Assembly: GCF_047948215.1 (NCBI RefSeq)
Contig: NC_134455.1
Span: forward strand, 158,330,575-158,394,574
Origin: Lycorma delicatula
Lineage: Eukaryota > Arthropoda > Insecta > Hemiptera > Fulgoridae
DNA: 64,000 nt
Direction: 5' to 3'
Part shown: in pieces, positions 1-10,611 of the stretch
Numbering within the stretch: position 1 is the stretch's first letter
Layout: the number at the start of each line of letters is the position of its first letter
Translations under genes and position numbers: made by a program
The notes under the pieces: model-generated
What the model was told of the DNA's origin: nothing
The model's input: the letters and a program-made list of their open reading frames with translations, nothing else
Database searches by the model: none

Positions 1-555
1 TTATATGAAGTATAAACCACCAAAAACACAGAAAGAAGTTAAACTAAGTTAAATTAGTTAAAAGTTAAACTTACCATATTAATTTCGAATAATTGATTTT
101 CATAGGATCCCACACTTTCATTTGGTATTGAACTGTATAACTACATTAAAACATATCTGTATCTGCTTGGAGGTAAAGGACCCACCTCCATTTTTGTTGA
201 AAACTGTTTTATGAGTGAATTATATAGTATTTTTTGCGCTTTTTCCAGTGCCATACAACACTATCTCCAGTTGTGAAAAATAACTGAGATAGCTACTTTT
301 AAAATGACTACTAGTACAAATTTTACTGAAGTAAACAACACTAAGTGCAGGTAACATTACATACCTCTTAGAAAAATTCTAAATCCAGGAGGTAAAGGAA
401 ACAATCTTCATTTTTACAATTTTACAGTAGAGCAGTTTGAAGTTCTGAAATTCGCTTTTTCTAATTTCCTTTGCTCGTCATTATTCTTCCATCATAACTT
501 TGTTGACTAAAATACTTTATTAAGAAATTAAGCCTTTGTGAATGTGTAAAATTAA
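1..555. other. No gene recognised; short direct repeat
   Basis: I see no coding signal. The 12-mer ggaggtaaagga occurs at 169-180 and again at 388-399, each followed by a similar c/t-rich then tttt-rich stretch. This suggests an old diverged duplication with a spacing of about 219 bases. Confidence 0.3.
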
Positions 556-2045
556 GTGTTAAAAAAAATTAATGAATTACAATGGAATAAAATTTTTAAG
601 GCTTACTGGGATTTAAGAAAGGGTTGCAATTTAAAAAGACAGTTCATTGTGTCCTGCACTGTTAGACCAAAAGAAAGATATAGAAATACAAAACCAAAAG
701 AAAATTCTTTTCATTATGGTTTAAACATAAATGATATAAAAATAAGGATGTATAAAGTGATGTTTATAAACACACTAGTTATATCTAATACAGTCGTAGG
801 TATTGCAATTAAAAAACAAGAACCTGAAGGGATTTTAGAAATAGACAAAAGAGGATGGCATACACCTGCAACAAAAACAACCGAAGAAATAATTCAAAAT
901 GTTATTCAACATATAAATGTTATCCCAAAATATGAGAGCTTAGTATTCACGCTTGAAAACCAAGAAACAATTTTTTAGTCCCAATTTAAATTTAGAGAAA
1001 TTATATTCATTATATCAAGAATTCTGTGTTAAAAATAAAATAGGTGAAGAAAAAATAGCAAAAAAGTGGCTTTACGTAAATATATTCAACAAAAAATTCT
1101 ACTTGTCATTTAAGCAGCATAAACAGATACCTGTGATTCAAATCTAGCAAAATTAACTTCAGATGGTAAAAAATCTGAAAGTAATTATGAACTGCACCTT
1201 AAGGAATCACAAAAGTGTTATGAACAAAAATGTAATGAAGATGCAAAGAACAGCCAAACAGTAACATTGTTGACAGCTGATTTACAAAAATGTTTACCAA
1301 TTCCATTGTTAACAAGTACGTAAAGTTTCTACTGCAGGAAGTTGTTGACATTGAATTTCACAATTTATGATTCTAATGATTGACTTCATTGCGTATGATG
1401 TGGGATAAAACCAAGGCAGGGCGTGGTACTAATGAAAGTTTCTTGCATTCTAAAATGGGCTGAACAAAACATTCCCAATTCAGAAAATGAAGAAATAATA
1501 TTAAGCTTAGACAATTTCTGTGATCAGAACAAAAATTTGGCTATCATTATGTGTCTTTTCTATATTTTACACCGATATACACAGATAAAGTGTATTAGTC
1601 ACAAATTCTTGTTAAAAGGCCATATGCATATGGAAGTAGACAATGTCCATGCACTGATACAACGAAACAAGAAGAAGATAATGAATTACTTACAGATATT
1701 GATAACTAGGGATTGGCAGCAGCTGGTTTGCCAATGTTCAAAACAGGAACATATTTGCAAAATGCAATTACATGATTGCAACAATTTTAAATCACTGTAC
1801 GGTAAGACATCTCTGTTTACTTACAGGAAAGTTTTTAATAAGCCGCCAATACTCCTGTCACAATTTCTTCACATTAAAGTTCAGCAGGAAAATATTGGTG
1901 AATTATTTTATAAACATGAAACTGATATTGACAAAGAATTTCTTTCAATTAATTTACAAAGAATTTGAGAAAGAATGATGTCAAGTTTCCAGATATACTT
2001 GATTCATTAGAGTCGATTCCAAAACTGATAGCACTATTAAAATAA
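556..2045 (+). pseudogene. Decayed gene of a DUF7869-like arthropod family
   Basis: Several reading frames chain into one protein. At 556-970 are features such as KAYWDLR, INTLVISN and DKRGWHTP. The chain then shifts frame at about 953 to SPNLNLEKLYSLYQEFC and NIFNKKFYLSFK (to 1147). The next part, about 1148-1420, has internal stops. From 1423 come DNFCDQNKN, HKFLLKGHMHME, an ITRDWQQLV-like block and LYGK. The last piece, RKNDVKFPDILDSLESIPK, ends at a TAA near 2045. The order of blocks (YW..L, RG.H, GQNKN-like, HKFL..GH.HME, DW) matches a large family of uncharacterised arthropod proteins that I recall as carrying DUF7869. Its function is unknown and its copy number suggests a transposon origin (inference). 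At least two frameshifts and several stops make this copy dead. It ends about 20 bp before the piggyBac TTAA site. Confidence 0.55.
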
Positions 2046-2194
2046 CAAAGACCTGTTAAGTCTACTTAACCCAGATAAGATAATATTTTTTTTTTTAATT
2101 TTGTAATTTCTTGGATAATTGTTTCCAATAGTGTTATATGTCATGCTAATTATAATTTTTCTTTTGTTCAAGTGATAGTTTTCAAAACACTGCC

Positions 2195-2216
2195 CATCCT
2201 TCCAGAAGGATTGCAG
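2195..2216 (+). repeat. Left subterminal inverted repeat of the piggyBac element
   Basis: The sequence catccttccagaaggattgc plus ag is the reverse complement, 20 of 22 bases, of 6958-6979. It lies 125 bp inside the left TTAA. Confidence 0.7.
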
Positions 2217-2502
2217 CCTAATATACCAGAGCATGTATATTGAATATACACTATTTACATTATTTTGATACAAAACAATACAGTGGACACACATTAAACA
2301 AGTTTAAACTTTTTACACCTGCAGTATGAAAATTTAAAGTCTTAACACAAACAAATAATAAAATACAGTATAATGAGCATACAATAAAAATTTACATAAA
2401 ATACTTTTAAATCGTTTTTAGTTTTAAACATTATGCGAGTTTAAATTTTGTTACAGTCACCAATATGAAAATAGTTTTGCATTATGAAAATAAGTTTTGG
2501 CT

Positions 2503-4170
2503 TTATTTTGCATGGTAACCCATGAAACATGACAAATGGAGTGCTACAGTACACTTTATACACTGTACACTGTACATCTTTTCTTGCACTGCCGACATTG
2601 TAATTCTTTATTTTTCCCTGTGTGGACTTCTGAAGGTAAATCTGTCAGATAAGGCTCCATTCCATTGAACCTAGACTCCACCTTTGATGTACGAGATGGT
2701 TATTCCCTTAGAGACACAATTCGTCGATTTGATTACAGTATTGCAGTTGGGACTTTTTGATGAAATCCTAGGTTGTGTAATTTTCCACCATTTTGCTTAT
2801 ATAATTGCCAGGAATTGTGTTCTCCAGTATCAATCAGGTGTGCAATTATTGGAAAATTCCACTTCTTTTCCTTGATTATAACTAATAGAGAGAAATGTTT
2901 TGGTCAGCTCTGCTGATGTCACCCATGAGTAAATTTTAATTTTAGATTGATTACACGTGGCTGTAAAACTGAAATTTCCTTTTTCTCTTGCTGAAAGTTA
3001 TGTGCAACCTGATGAATAGGATGTACAGTGTCAAAATTACTTGCCACACAAACTGTGCTGTTATTATTCCATACAGTAGCAAGTTCATTGGCCAAGCTGT
3101 TTGACCTGTTATGATAAATTCCTGTTGGCTCTTTCTTTAGTTCAACCACAGGTAAATCACAATAACTAATTCAGGTCTTCTTTATTGTTCCTCTAGCTTG
3201 AACATTCCTTTTATTCAAGTCACATATGTCATGACAACATCATATCATAGACCTTTGTCGGCATATTTTTCTGGCAATGTACCAGCATCCTGATTGATAC
3301 CAGCCACGACAGAATTTTAATCCATATCTAATAGGCTTATTTCAGATAAATTGTTTTGTGCTGTGACATCCAAAATATGGAACATGCTCTCGTCTACGGA
3401 ATGTTCTTGCTTGAAAGGAGTAAAATCCTTGCACATCTCATTTACTACTTATAAAAGTGGCCTGAATTTGGCAAATTAGTTATTTTTGTCAAGTTCGTCA
3501 TTATTGCAGACATGAAGATTTGCCATGGTGCACTTGAATCTGTCTCTGGACACTGCCTCTGAAACCAATATATTATGAGCATCATTTGACATCTCCCAAT
3601 ACATCTCTTTTCTTGAGATATCCACTCAACACTCTTAACATATCCACTCAAAAGTAATACTCCAATGAAACATGTCAGCTCATTTTCCATACAGTCTCCC
3701 AGCCGGTTCCTCTTTGCAGCATACTGATTGGTGTACTTGACCATCATGCTGATTACATCATCATCAAAGAAAAGTTGAAAATAAGTTAGTGGTGTTTTTT
3801 TCCTGACATTTAACTGCATAAAGTATTGGCCAACCACTAGGATGTACTGCAAGAGACCGTTTTATTCACTTCCCTTCATCAAGAACTTATCTTGAATTTG
3901 CACCTTCAGATAGACTAATAGTAGACTGGCACCTTCTTTTAGGGTGCTGAACAGAAAATTCAGATGTTCACACAACTGTCACTGGAGATGTTTCTGCAAG
4001 AACCTCAGCGGATGAACAAGTAAGACTGGTGTATTTAACTGACTGGCTGGCATGTTGTCAATAATCGGGACTTCTTCATCACTGGAGTCCTCATCTGTAG
4101 CATTATTAGGTGGCAACAATGAAACATCCAGACCAGTAACTGAAATTTCACTTTCATTTGATTCCAGAAT
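2503..4170 (-). pseudogene. piggyBac transposase, broken, lacking its first few codons
   Basis: Read right to left, 4170-4000 encodes an acidic leader (ATDEDSSDEEVP) followed by IDNMPASQL, as in PGBD3-like transposases. At 3852-3445 come LFFDDDVISMMVKYTNQYA, NELTCFIGVLLLSGY and ITNLPNSGHFY, the standard piggyBac order. SVDESMF near 3400 is the first catalytic-aspartate region, and part of the catalytic core after it is missing or unrecognisable. At 3149-2919 are ATVWNNNSTVCVASN and a VLQPRVI block. The cysteine-rich C-terminus reads QCRQCKKRCTVY, then after a frameshift CIKCTVALHLSCFMGYHAK, with a stop at 2503-2505. Multiple frameshifts and stops make it non-functional. The N-terminal codons resume at 6656 beyond the inserted LINE, directly after a splice-acceptor-like tttattttag. 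Confidence 0.75.
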
Positions 4171-4183
4171 ATCAGGGAAAGTT

Positions 4184-6642
4184 ACACGCCCGGTAATAAC
4201 GCAGGCTCGAGATACCCGACGGACCCGGGGATGACCACCGTTTTCCCCCGGAACGCTGCGCCAACCCGGTCGGCCGCCAGGAACTCTCGGAGTTCCCCCG
4301 CAGTTCCTAGGCCGAAGCCTTCACCTGCAGTCCTCAAAAGCCCTCGGAACTTACATGCCAAAGGCATTCGCCGGGCTAAGATGTCCCCACTCAGCCATCC
4401 ACGGTTACCCTCCAGCCTCATCGGGTCTCAGACCGCCACACAAATGCCGGCCTGGTCGCTATATTTCAACGATTACGCCATCCCGTGTGGCTACATGCAC
4501 CCTACAAAACGCACCAACGTAGACGCCACGAACCCCCGCATGCGGACCCCCGAACCCCCGCAGGAGACATGACCCGAGGGCCATGCAACCCTAACCAGCC
4601 GGGCTGCCTGTAACTACCTATTCGAAAAGATGTACGCAATAAACTTTACCAACAGCGACGAACCTGCCTCATCAAATAGCAGAGTTCGCATATAGAGCAA
4701 CAGCCCAAGCCGCCCTAGGTCACGCCGCAACCGTGTCCGAGCCACCTCGTACCGTGCACAAAGATAGACCAAATGATTCGCGGTTTCTAGCACACCGCAC
4801 TCTACACTATTGGCATCCGCCACCAGATGAAAAGCAACCAATTTAGCTCGAAAATCACCGTTCCCGGAGAGCACCTGCGTAACGGCAAAATCCGGACGCA
4901 CCTTACAGACGGAGCAACGGCGCCGCACATCCGGAAACAACTCAAAAGTATGGCGGCCAGTGGTGGAAACGTCCCATCGTCGCAGCCACTCAGTAAATCC
5001 TTCTTCCACAATCTCTGCGACCCTTTCTCTACTATAATCACCTGACCGCTGGAGGGCATAGATCTTCGCCCGTTCCGTAGCCAAGATGTCAAGTGGCTTT
5101 ACGCCAGCTATCACATTCAACGTATCCCCAGACACGGTTCGGCCTCAGCGGTTGGCGCTGAGGCCGATTCAGGTAAGCACTGATTCAGGTACAACAACTG
5201 CGTCCCTAACCGGTCCAACAAGATCCGGATACAACAAGATCGCCTCGAACAGTCCCCTGTACAAGCATATCAGCATACCACGATAGTCCAGGCCCCAAGT
5301 TGACCTCGAGACCCGCCGCAAAGATGTAAAAGCGGCACAAGCCTTCTCACCAGCCGATCGAAAGTGCCCCTTAAACGAGCCTGCATCATCCAATAAGACG
5401 CCCAAATATCTTTGCTCAGAAACGTACCTCAATCTCCGTCTGCCCAACTGAACCGCCGGTCTACGGCCGTGATGGAACCTACCCTTCAACATCATCATCG
5501 TTGTCTTATCCAAGTTGAAAGTAAGCTTATGCTGGATCACCCAAGTAGTCAACTGACGGCACGCCATTCCAGCCCGCTCTTCCAAACCAACACGGGAAAC
5601 ACCTTCCACCAGCAATAGAGCATCATCCGCAAAGGCAACGACTCCGCATCCAGGAGGGAATCTCACCCGCATCAAGGTATCGAATTCCACAGTCTAGAGC
5701 ATTGGGCTAAGCACACTCCCTTGCGGGCTGCCTATTGTTAGAACTTTCTCATGGACAAACTGCCCTCTCCTCAACTCAACACACCTGTCAGCAAAGTAAC
5801 TTCGTAACAAACCCAACTCCTCACATGTTACTCCTCTACGGCTAAGCTGGTATAACACCGAGGGCCACCAAAGATTATCAAAAGCCCCGGCAATATCTAA
5901 AAAGACTCCCAACACATACCTAACGGCTGCCGATACCCGCCCCTGCACAAAGCGGATAGCGTTCTCAGCACAAGAGCTCACCCGGAAGCCGTACTGCCGA
6001 GGACAGAGCCAACCATCAGACCACAATTGGGAACAAATCCTGGCCTGCAAAACCTTTTCAAACAGCTTACCAATAACAGATAGCATCGTGAGAGGACGAT
6101 AAGACTTCACTGAAGCAGTTTCCCTCTCCAATCCCTTAAGAAGAACCACCAGTCTTCCTCCTTTCAAACACAGCGGAAAGTGGGCATCGTGCAGCACCTT
6201 ATTAAACAACAAAACCAGCTCATCAATACACAAAGGAACGGACCACTGGAGCAGCTCCATCGTCACACCATCCAAACCAGGAGCCCTTCCACGGCGCATG
6301 GAAAACAGAGCTTCAGTTATCTCTTCCCGAGACACATCTTCAGAATGCTCCACTAACACAACTTGCTGCAAATCTCTACGAACCCGACGATGGTAAGCCA
6401 ACTCACTCACAACAACATCATCAGGCAAAAGGCCACCCAACAACAACTCCAGCACAGTTGGGAGGTCCGTGACTAATCCGTCATCCGTCCGAAGCCCAGA
6501 ATAAACAAGCTCCCTCTTCTTTTTTCCAAGTGCCACACGATACACCAGCCGAAAGCTTCTCCCTTCCAACACTCTTTGGAATGGCCAAATCGGCAGCTAC
6601 AACCAATATCTCAGTAAATCGTTCAGCAGCGACATCCACAAC
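4184..6642 (-). mobile_element. R1-clade-like LINE, 5'-truncated, inserted in the piggyBac transposase
   Basis: The insert is bounded by a 13-bp duplication with one mismatch: atcagggaaagtt at 4171-4183 and atcaggcaaagtt at 6643-6655. Removing the insert and one repeat restores an open piggyBac reading frame, so the borders are well supported. The 3' end is at the left and has no poly(A) tail, as in many R1-clade elements. The 5' end lacks the endonuclease. The base composition is much richer in GC than the flanks. The 3' untranslated part is about 4184-4613. Confidence 0.78.
4614..6642 (-). pseudogene. R1-like reverse transcriptase with C-terminal Cys/His motif
   Basis: The reverse transcriptase runs from 6642 leftward: RRGRAPGLDGVTMELL, SYRPLTMLSVIGKLFE, CPRQYGFRVSS, the first catalytic block VFLDIAGAFDNLWW, then IGSPQGSVLSPML. 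A TAG stop follows at about 5691-5693, where relatives usually have a tryptophan. Reading continues in frame with the second catalytic block AFADDALLLVEG and goes on to 5169. Stops and a short loss separate this from 5135-4614, which has DTLNVIAGVKPLDILATERA and a C..C then H/C cluster (RRCSVCKV, then VECGVLETANHLVYLCARYE) like the terminal zinc finger of R1 elements. The best family match is the R1 clade (R1/TRAS/SART group), but I cannot name the lineage. The copy is inactive because of the stops and the missing endonuclease. Confidence 0.8.
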
Positions 6643-7091
6643 ATCAGGCAAAGTTGGTTTCCTAAAATAAAGATAATATTAATAATACTAATAATAATAA
6701 TTATAGTAATAGAATGGCATATAAAGTGCAATCAAATGTTCTAGTAAACAATAAAATGACGTGAAAGAAACCTAATCCAGCGCTACGAAAAGAATTCTGA
6801 TTATGATCTTCATGGGAATCAAACTAAAATCTTTGTAACTGGATGTTGATTTTGGTTTGCTGCTATAATGACTTGTTTTATTTTAGAAAAAACCTTTACT
6901 AAACAATGAACAATGATATACTTAAATTTCATGTCATTTCATTTTCTACTTGACCTGCTGCAGTCCTTCTGGAAGGAAGTCTCTAAACAAACACTCACTG
7001 AATGCACTATTTAACATTTTTTTTACAATAAAAGTATGCAGTAGTATAAAGGATACATTTTAGATTATATATTTGTTAGATTCAGGGTTAA

Positions 7092-8340
7092 AGATAAATA
7101 AATAAAGATATGACACTTACCCGTCTACTAGGAGGTCGTGAAGGCTTCCTATCTTTTTCTTAACCTGGATTTCACACAGCTGTAGAATCGATGTTCACAC
7201 ACATATGGTCACTAAAAATATGTAAGAAGAAACAGCTTACGTTATATTTTTAAATTATACACACACCACCTGTTGGATAACAGGATGATGCAACTTAAAT
7301 GTGAATCTTAATAGAATGCTTTAATATAATACTTCTTAAAATATAAATAATGTATATGTACATTATAATTAACCTAAACTGTGTGAAATAAGTTACTAAT
7401 AATACAATATTAAAATAAATGAAATGTTATCTAAATCTGTTATAAATTACATATAATAAAAATTTAATTGATCATGCTAACAAGGTATTTATTGAAATAC
7501 ATTAATGATCCAGTGGCATAAGTTCTGAATACTAGACGGTGCATTTAGGCACAGTTATTCAAACAACCAGTATCCACGACGTAGTATTTCAAATCTGTAT
7601 GAAAGTAACTGCATTTACAAGATGTTTCATGCCTCTGGCTGTTTCTTTCTCACTGACTATCACATCTGCTTTATTGTAAAAAAGATTCTTTGTTTTATCA
7701 ATTGAACTGAAAAACAACAGCAGTAAAATGTAACATGATCCCAGTTTTGAGGTGACTATACCTCACCATTTTTTGGCCAATATGATGAGTTTCCCAACTC
7801 TGCAGTGATTGTATTTTAGTTACTACATCACAACTGTCAATTATGTCTCATCACCTATTGACATTTTTAAAAAATTCTGCATTTTTTAACTTACTGAAAA
7901 TTTCATAACTGGCAGTATTGTCCTTTTACTTCTTGGTTAGCAGCTCTACAACTGCTAAACTTTATATAGCTTATAGTTAAGCTTATGCCACTGTAAGTTT
8001 AACTATATAATGATACATGTTCAATTTTTAGGTCGATATCAAGTGACAAAGTTTTATACATTTTCCCTTTTGACATTTTTGGCAGTTGGTAAACAATTTT
8101 TCCTGATAACTGCGTGTAAGTTTTCAGTCATTTTTCACAATATAAATTTGCATCTGCGCATCTCATATTTGTGTTGTTAACAGTCATCACCTGTCTAGCA
8201 ATTCATCCCTACTACATGCATCAACTGGAATTTCTAAACTTTGTAAAGTAATATATATTTAAATGTGAATGAAAAATCAATTTAATTTAAATTCCTCTGT
8301 TCATATATTGTTATTGTCTATTTATATATTTTATAATATT
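7092..8340. other. No gene recognised
   Basis: This is AT-rich sequence to the right of the piggyBac terminus. I see no ORF, structure or familiar repeat. Confidence 0.4.
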
Positions 8341-8354
8341 AAAGTATGAATATA

Positions 8355-8890
8355 TTAAGATGAGATCTTTTTGTGTATGTAGTACAGCAAGGTTATGAAG
8401 TAGGTAGTTCTGTGGTTTGCATATTTGAGATAGTTTGTCAATATTGACTCTAGGTTACTATCATTGGTTTTTAAATGCTTACTGTATTTTTGTTTGCAAC
8501 TGCATTCTGTTTGACCAGTACAGAACATTGTGCAATTGAGCAGTTTATATGTATTATATTTTCCAAGGAACATTGTGTTTATTTTTGGTGATTATATTCT
8601 GTTTAGTGGCTTTATTTTGCTTTGTTTATTATTCTACAGGCAACATTATATTCAAATGTGTTTAGTTCTTTTTCCTAAGTTTTTGTTTCTGTCTATTTTA
8701 GATGATGTATGTTTTAATTTTTTCCTTTGTTTTTATTTGCATTTATTTTGTACAGCACTGCATCAAGCAGTATGCTGTTATATACATTTGTGTATGCAAG
8801 AGATTTTATGGTGTTCAGTTCTTTTTGTTCAGATGACATGGATGTGTTGTTTAATCTGTGAAATATGTTTTTAAAAGCATAGTTTATGTA
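8355..8890 (-). mobile_element. Penelope-like element remnant (linker plus GIY-YIG nuclease)
   Basis: At 8573-8380 on the minus strand the translation YNTYKLLNCTMFCTGQTE, then KYSKHLKTNDSNLES, then LKYANHRTT matches the Penelope-type GIY-YIG domain (GIYKL.C..C...YIGQT..., R..EH, HL...H). The GIY is reduced to NTY and YIGQT to CTGQT. Upstream, at about 8890-8690, LNNTSMSSEQKELNTIKSLA followed by NVYNSILL resembles the region between the Penelope reverse transcriptase and its nuclease. The reverse transcriptase itself is not recognisable, and several stops and frameshifts intervene. A bacterial or host GIY-YIG gene is unlikely given the linker match. Confidence 0.55.
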
Positions 8891-9929
8891 AGGTCAGATA
8901 GTTTGAGCTGTTAAAATCATCATTCAGGCATGTGTTTGAGGTGAAAGACAGTGAGTGTAATAATTATTGGTTTTATACATATTTTGAAAGCACATTATTA
9001 TTGTTTACATTTTTTGTGGTGGTGAGGTCAAAAACATTTATTTGTCTATTATGTTTAAACTGTGAAGCTTATAATGTATTTTGTTTATGTATGTTAATAG
9101 TTATTCATATCATCATGTTTTGCTCGGTACATACTGACCCCCATACGGAAAGACACCCTCCTTGTGACAATCATGGTCACCATACCAGCTGCTCCATTTC
9201 TAGCTTTGATGAGCTTTACCAGAGGACATCTTTTAGACCCTTTAAACTTACACAACACATCAATTTGTCCTCTGTCAGGATGCCAACAATGCAAATGCCT
9301 TGGCAGATATTTCCATCAGTATATTTACATAACCTATTATCGTATTCACATGGCACCTTCCAACCACGACCACATACCATAACTTTCAACCCTTAACTAT
9401 CAAATTAACTGATTCATAGAACCACAATCCCCACTCCTCTAACACAGAAGGTATCACACAAAAATAATTCCTATATTAAACTTCAATTAGATTGTGCACT
9501 TAGATCATTATTTGAATGAGTTTTTAAACACCAAAAATACTATCCTCATGCCAATAAAACAAAGGATCAATCACAACAATGACAACTTTGTCCTACAATT
9601 CAATTTCCTCTTAATTTACTTAAAAATCAATAAAAAATTATTTTGCTTGGTAAACCAATTAAATATATTCAACAAAGATGTGCTGGAATAACCACACATC
9701 ATGTAAAATAGACAACAACGATATCCAAAATGAACAAGCACAATGTAAATCCAACACACTTTTTAACAGTAGTCTTAATACATATCTGTCAAATTAAGAC
9801 AGAACACCAACAGTAACATCAGCTGATTCAGTGTGAGAACAACACTACTGAAGATAGGTGTTAGAACAATCAAAAGCATTTTGATGATTTTTAAAATATT
9901 TGACTGACGTTTTGAAATTAAATTCAAGG
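8891..9929. other. Unassigned, possibly more Penelope-derived sequence
   Basis: No family is recognisable. The stretch at 9840-9870 (ctactgaagataggtgttag and onward) has a tgaagat motif that often follows Penelope coding regions, but on the opposite strand to the nuclease remnant. This is only a suggestion. Confidence 0.25.
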
Positions 9930-10611
9930 AAGTTTTGAGGCCATAGGAAATGACTGCAATATTTCAACCAGTAGCTGATTGAAAATATTGCTCAGTTGCG
10001 GTCAAGTTCTAAAAGGTTTTTTTAACGAAAAAACTATAGTTATGGAAATTTTTCAAATATAGAGTGGTTAAATGATTTAATGTTCTTGTGTGACATCACT
10101 CAGCATTTCAGTGAACTGAATAAAAACTTCAGGGAAATGGACAAATTGTATTAATGATGATTGAAAATAGTAAAATATTTATGACAAAACTTGACATCTT
10201 CACTAAAGATTTGGAAATGAAAATCATGAAATATTTTCCTCATTAAAAAAATATTTTTAAAACACATTAATTTTTGAAAATACTCCTGATATTCAAGAAA
10301 ATGCAATTAAAAAATATTTAATTATTATACAGAAAATAAAACACAAGCTTTTCAGGAGAGATTTAATCAATTTAAAAGTTTGAAAAGTACATTTCACTTT
10401 ATTTTATATCCATACATAATGAAATTTGAAACAATGGAGTTAACTGAATTTGTGTGGCTGGTATCCATGATTTAGAAATGAAATTAGCTGATATTCAAAG
10501 CAGCATAGAGTGGAAAAATAAATTTGAAAACTTGATTTCCAAAGTAGAAGAAGAAATTTCTTAATTAGTGGAGATAATAATGATCCTACACTAAAAATAG
10601 AAAATATTATA

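Larger units (their letters stand above)
2070..7087 (-). mobile_element. piggyBac-like DNA transposon, TTAA-flanked, split by a LINE
   Basis: The left end reads TTAA (2066-2069) followed by CCCAGATAAG, and the right end reads ATTCAGGG followed by TTAA (7088-7091). These are the TTAA target and CCC...GGG termini expected of piggyBac. An imperfect inverted repeat, 20 of 22 bases, lies inside each end at 2195-2216 and 6958-6979, about 105-125 bp from the termini, as for piggyBac subterminal repeats. The outermost terminal repeats agree only over CCC and a few more bases, so the exact termini are inferred. Without the LINE at 4184-6642 the element is about 2.5 kb, the normal size. It encodes a broken transposase on the minus strand. 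Confidence 0.72.

Noticed and set aside
4231..5618. Plus-strand frames in the GC-rich block (4231-4572, 4827-5045, 5412-5618)
   Set aside because: They are antisense to the R1-like LINE and carry no motif of their own.
8530..8874. 114-codon plus-strand frame rich in Phe, Leu and Cys
   Set aside because: It is antisense to the Penelope-like linker and nuclease and has the composition of T-rich non-coding DNA.
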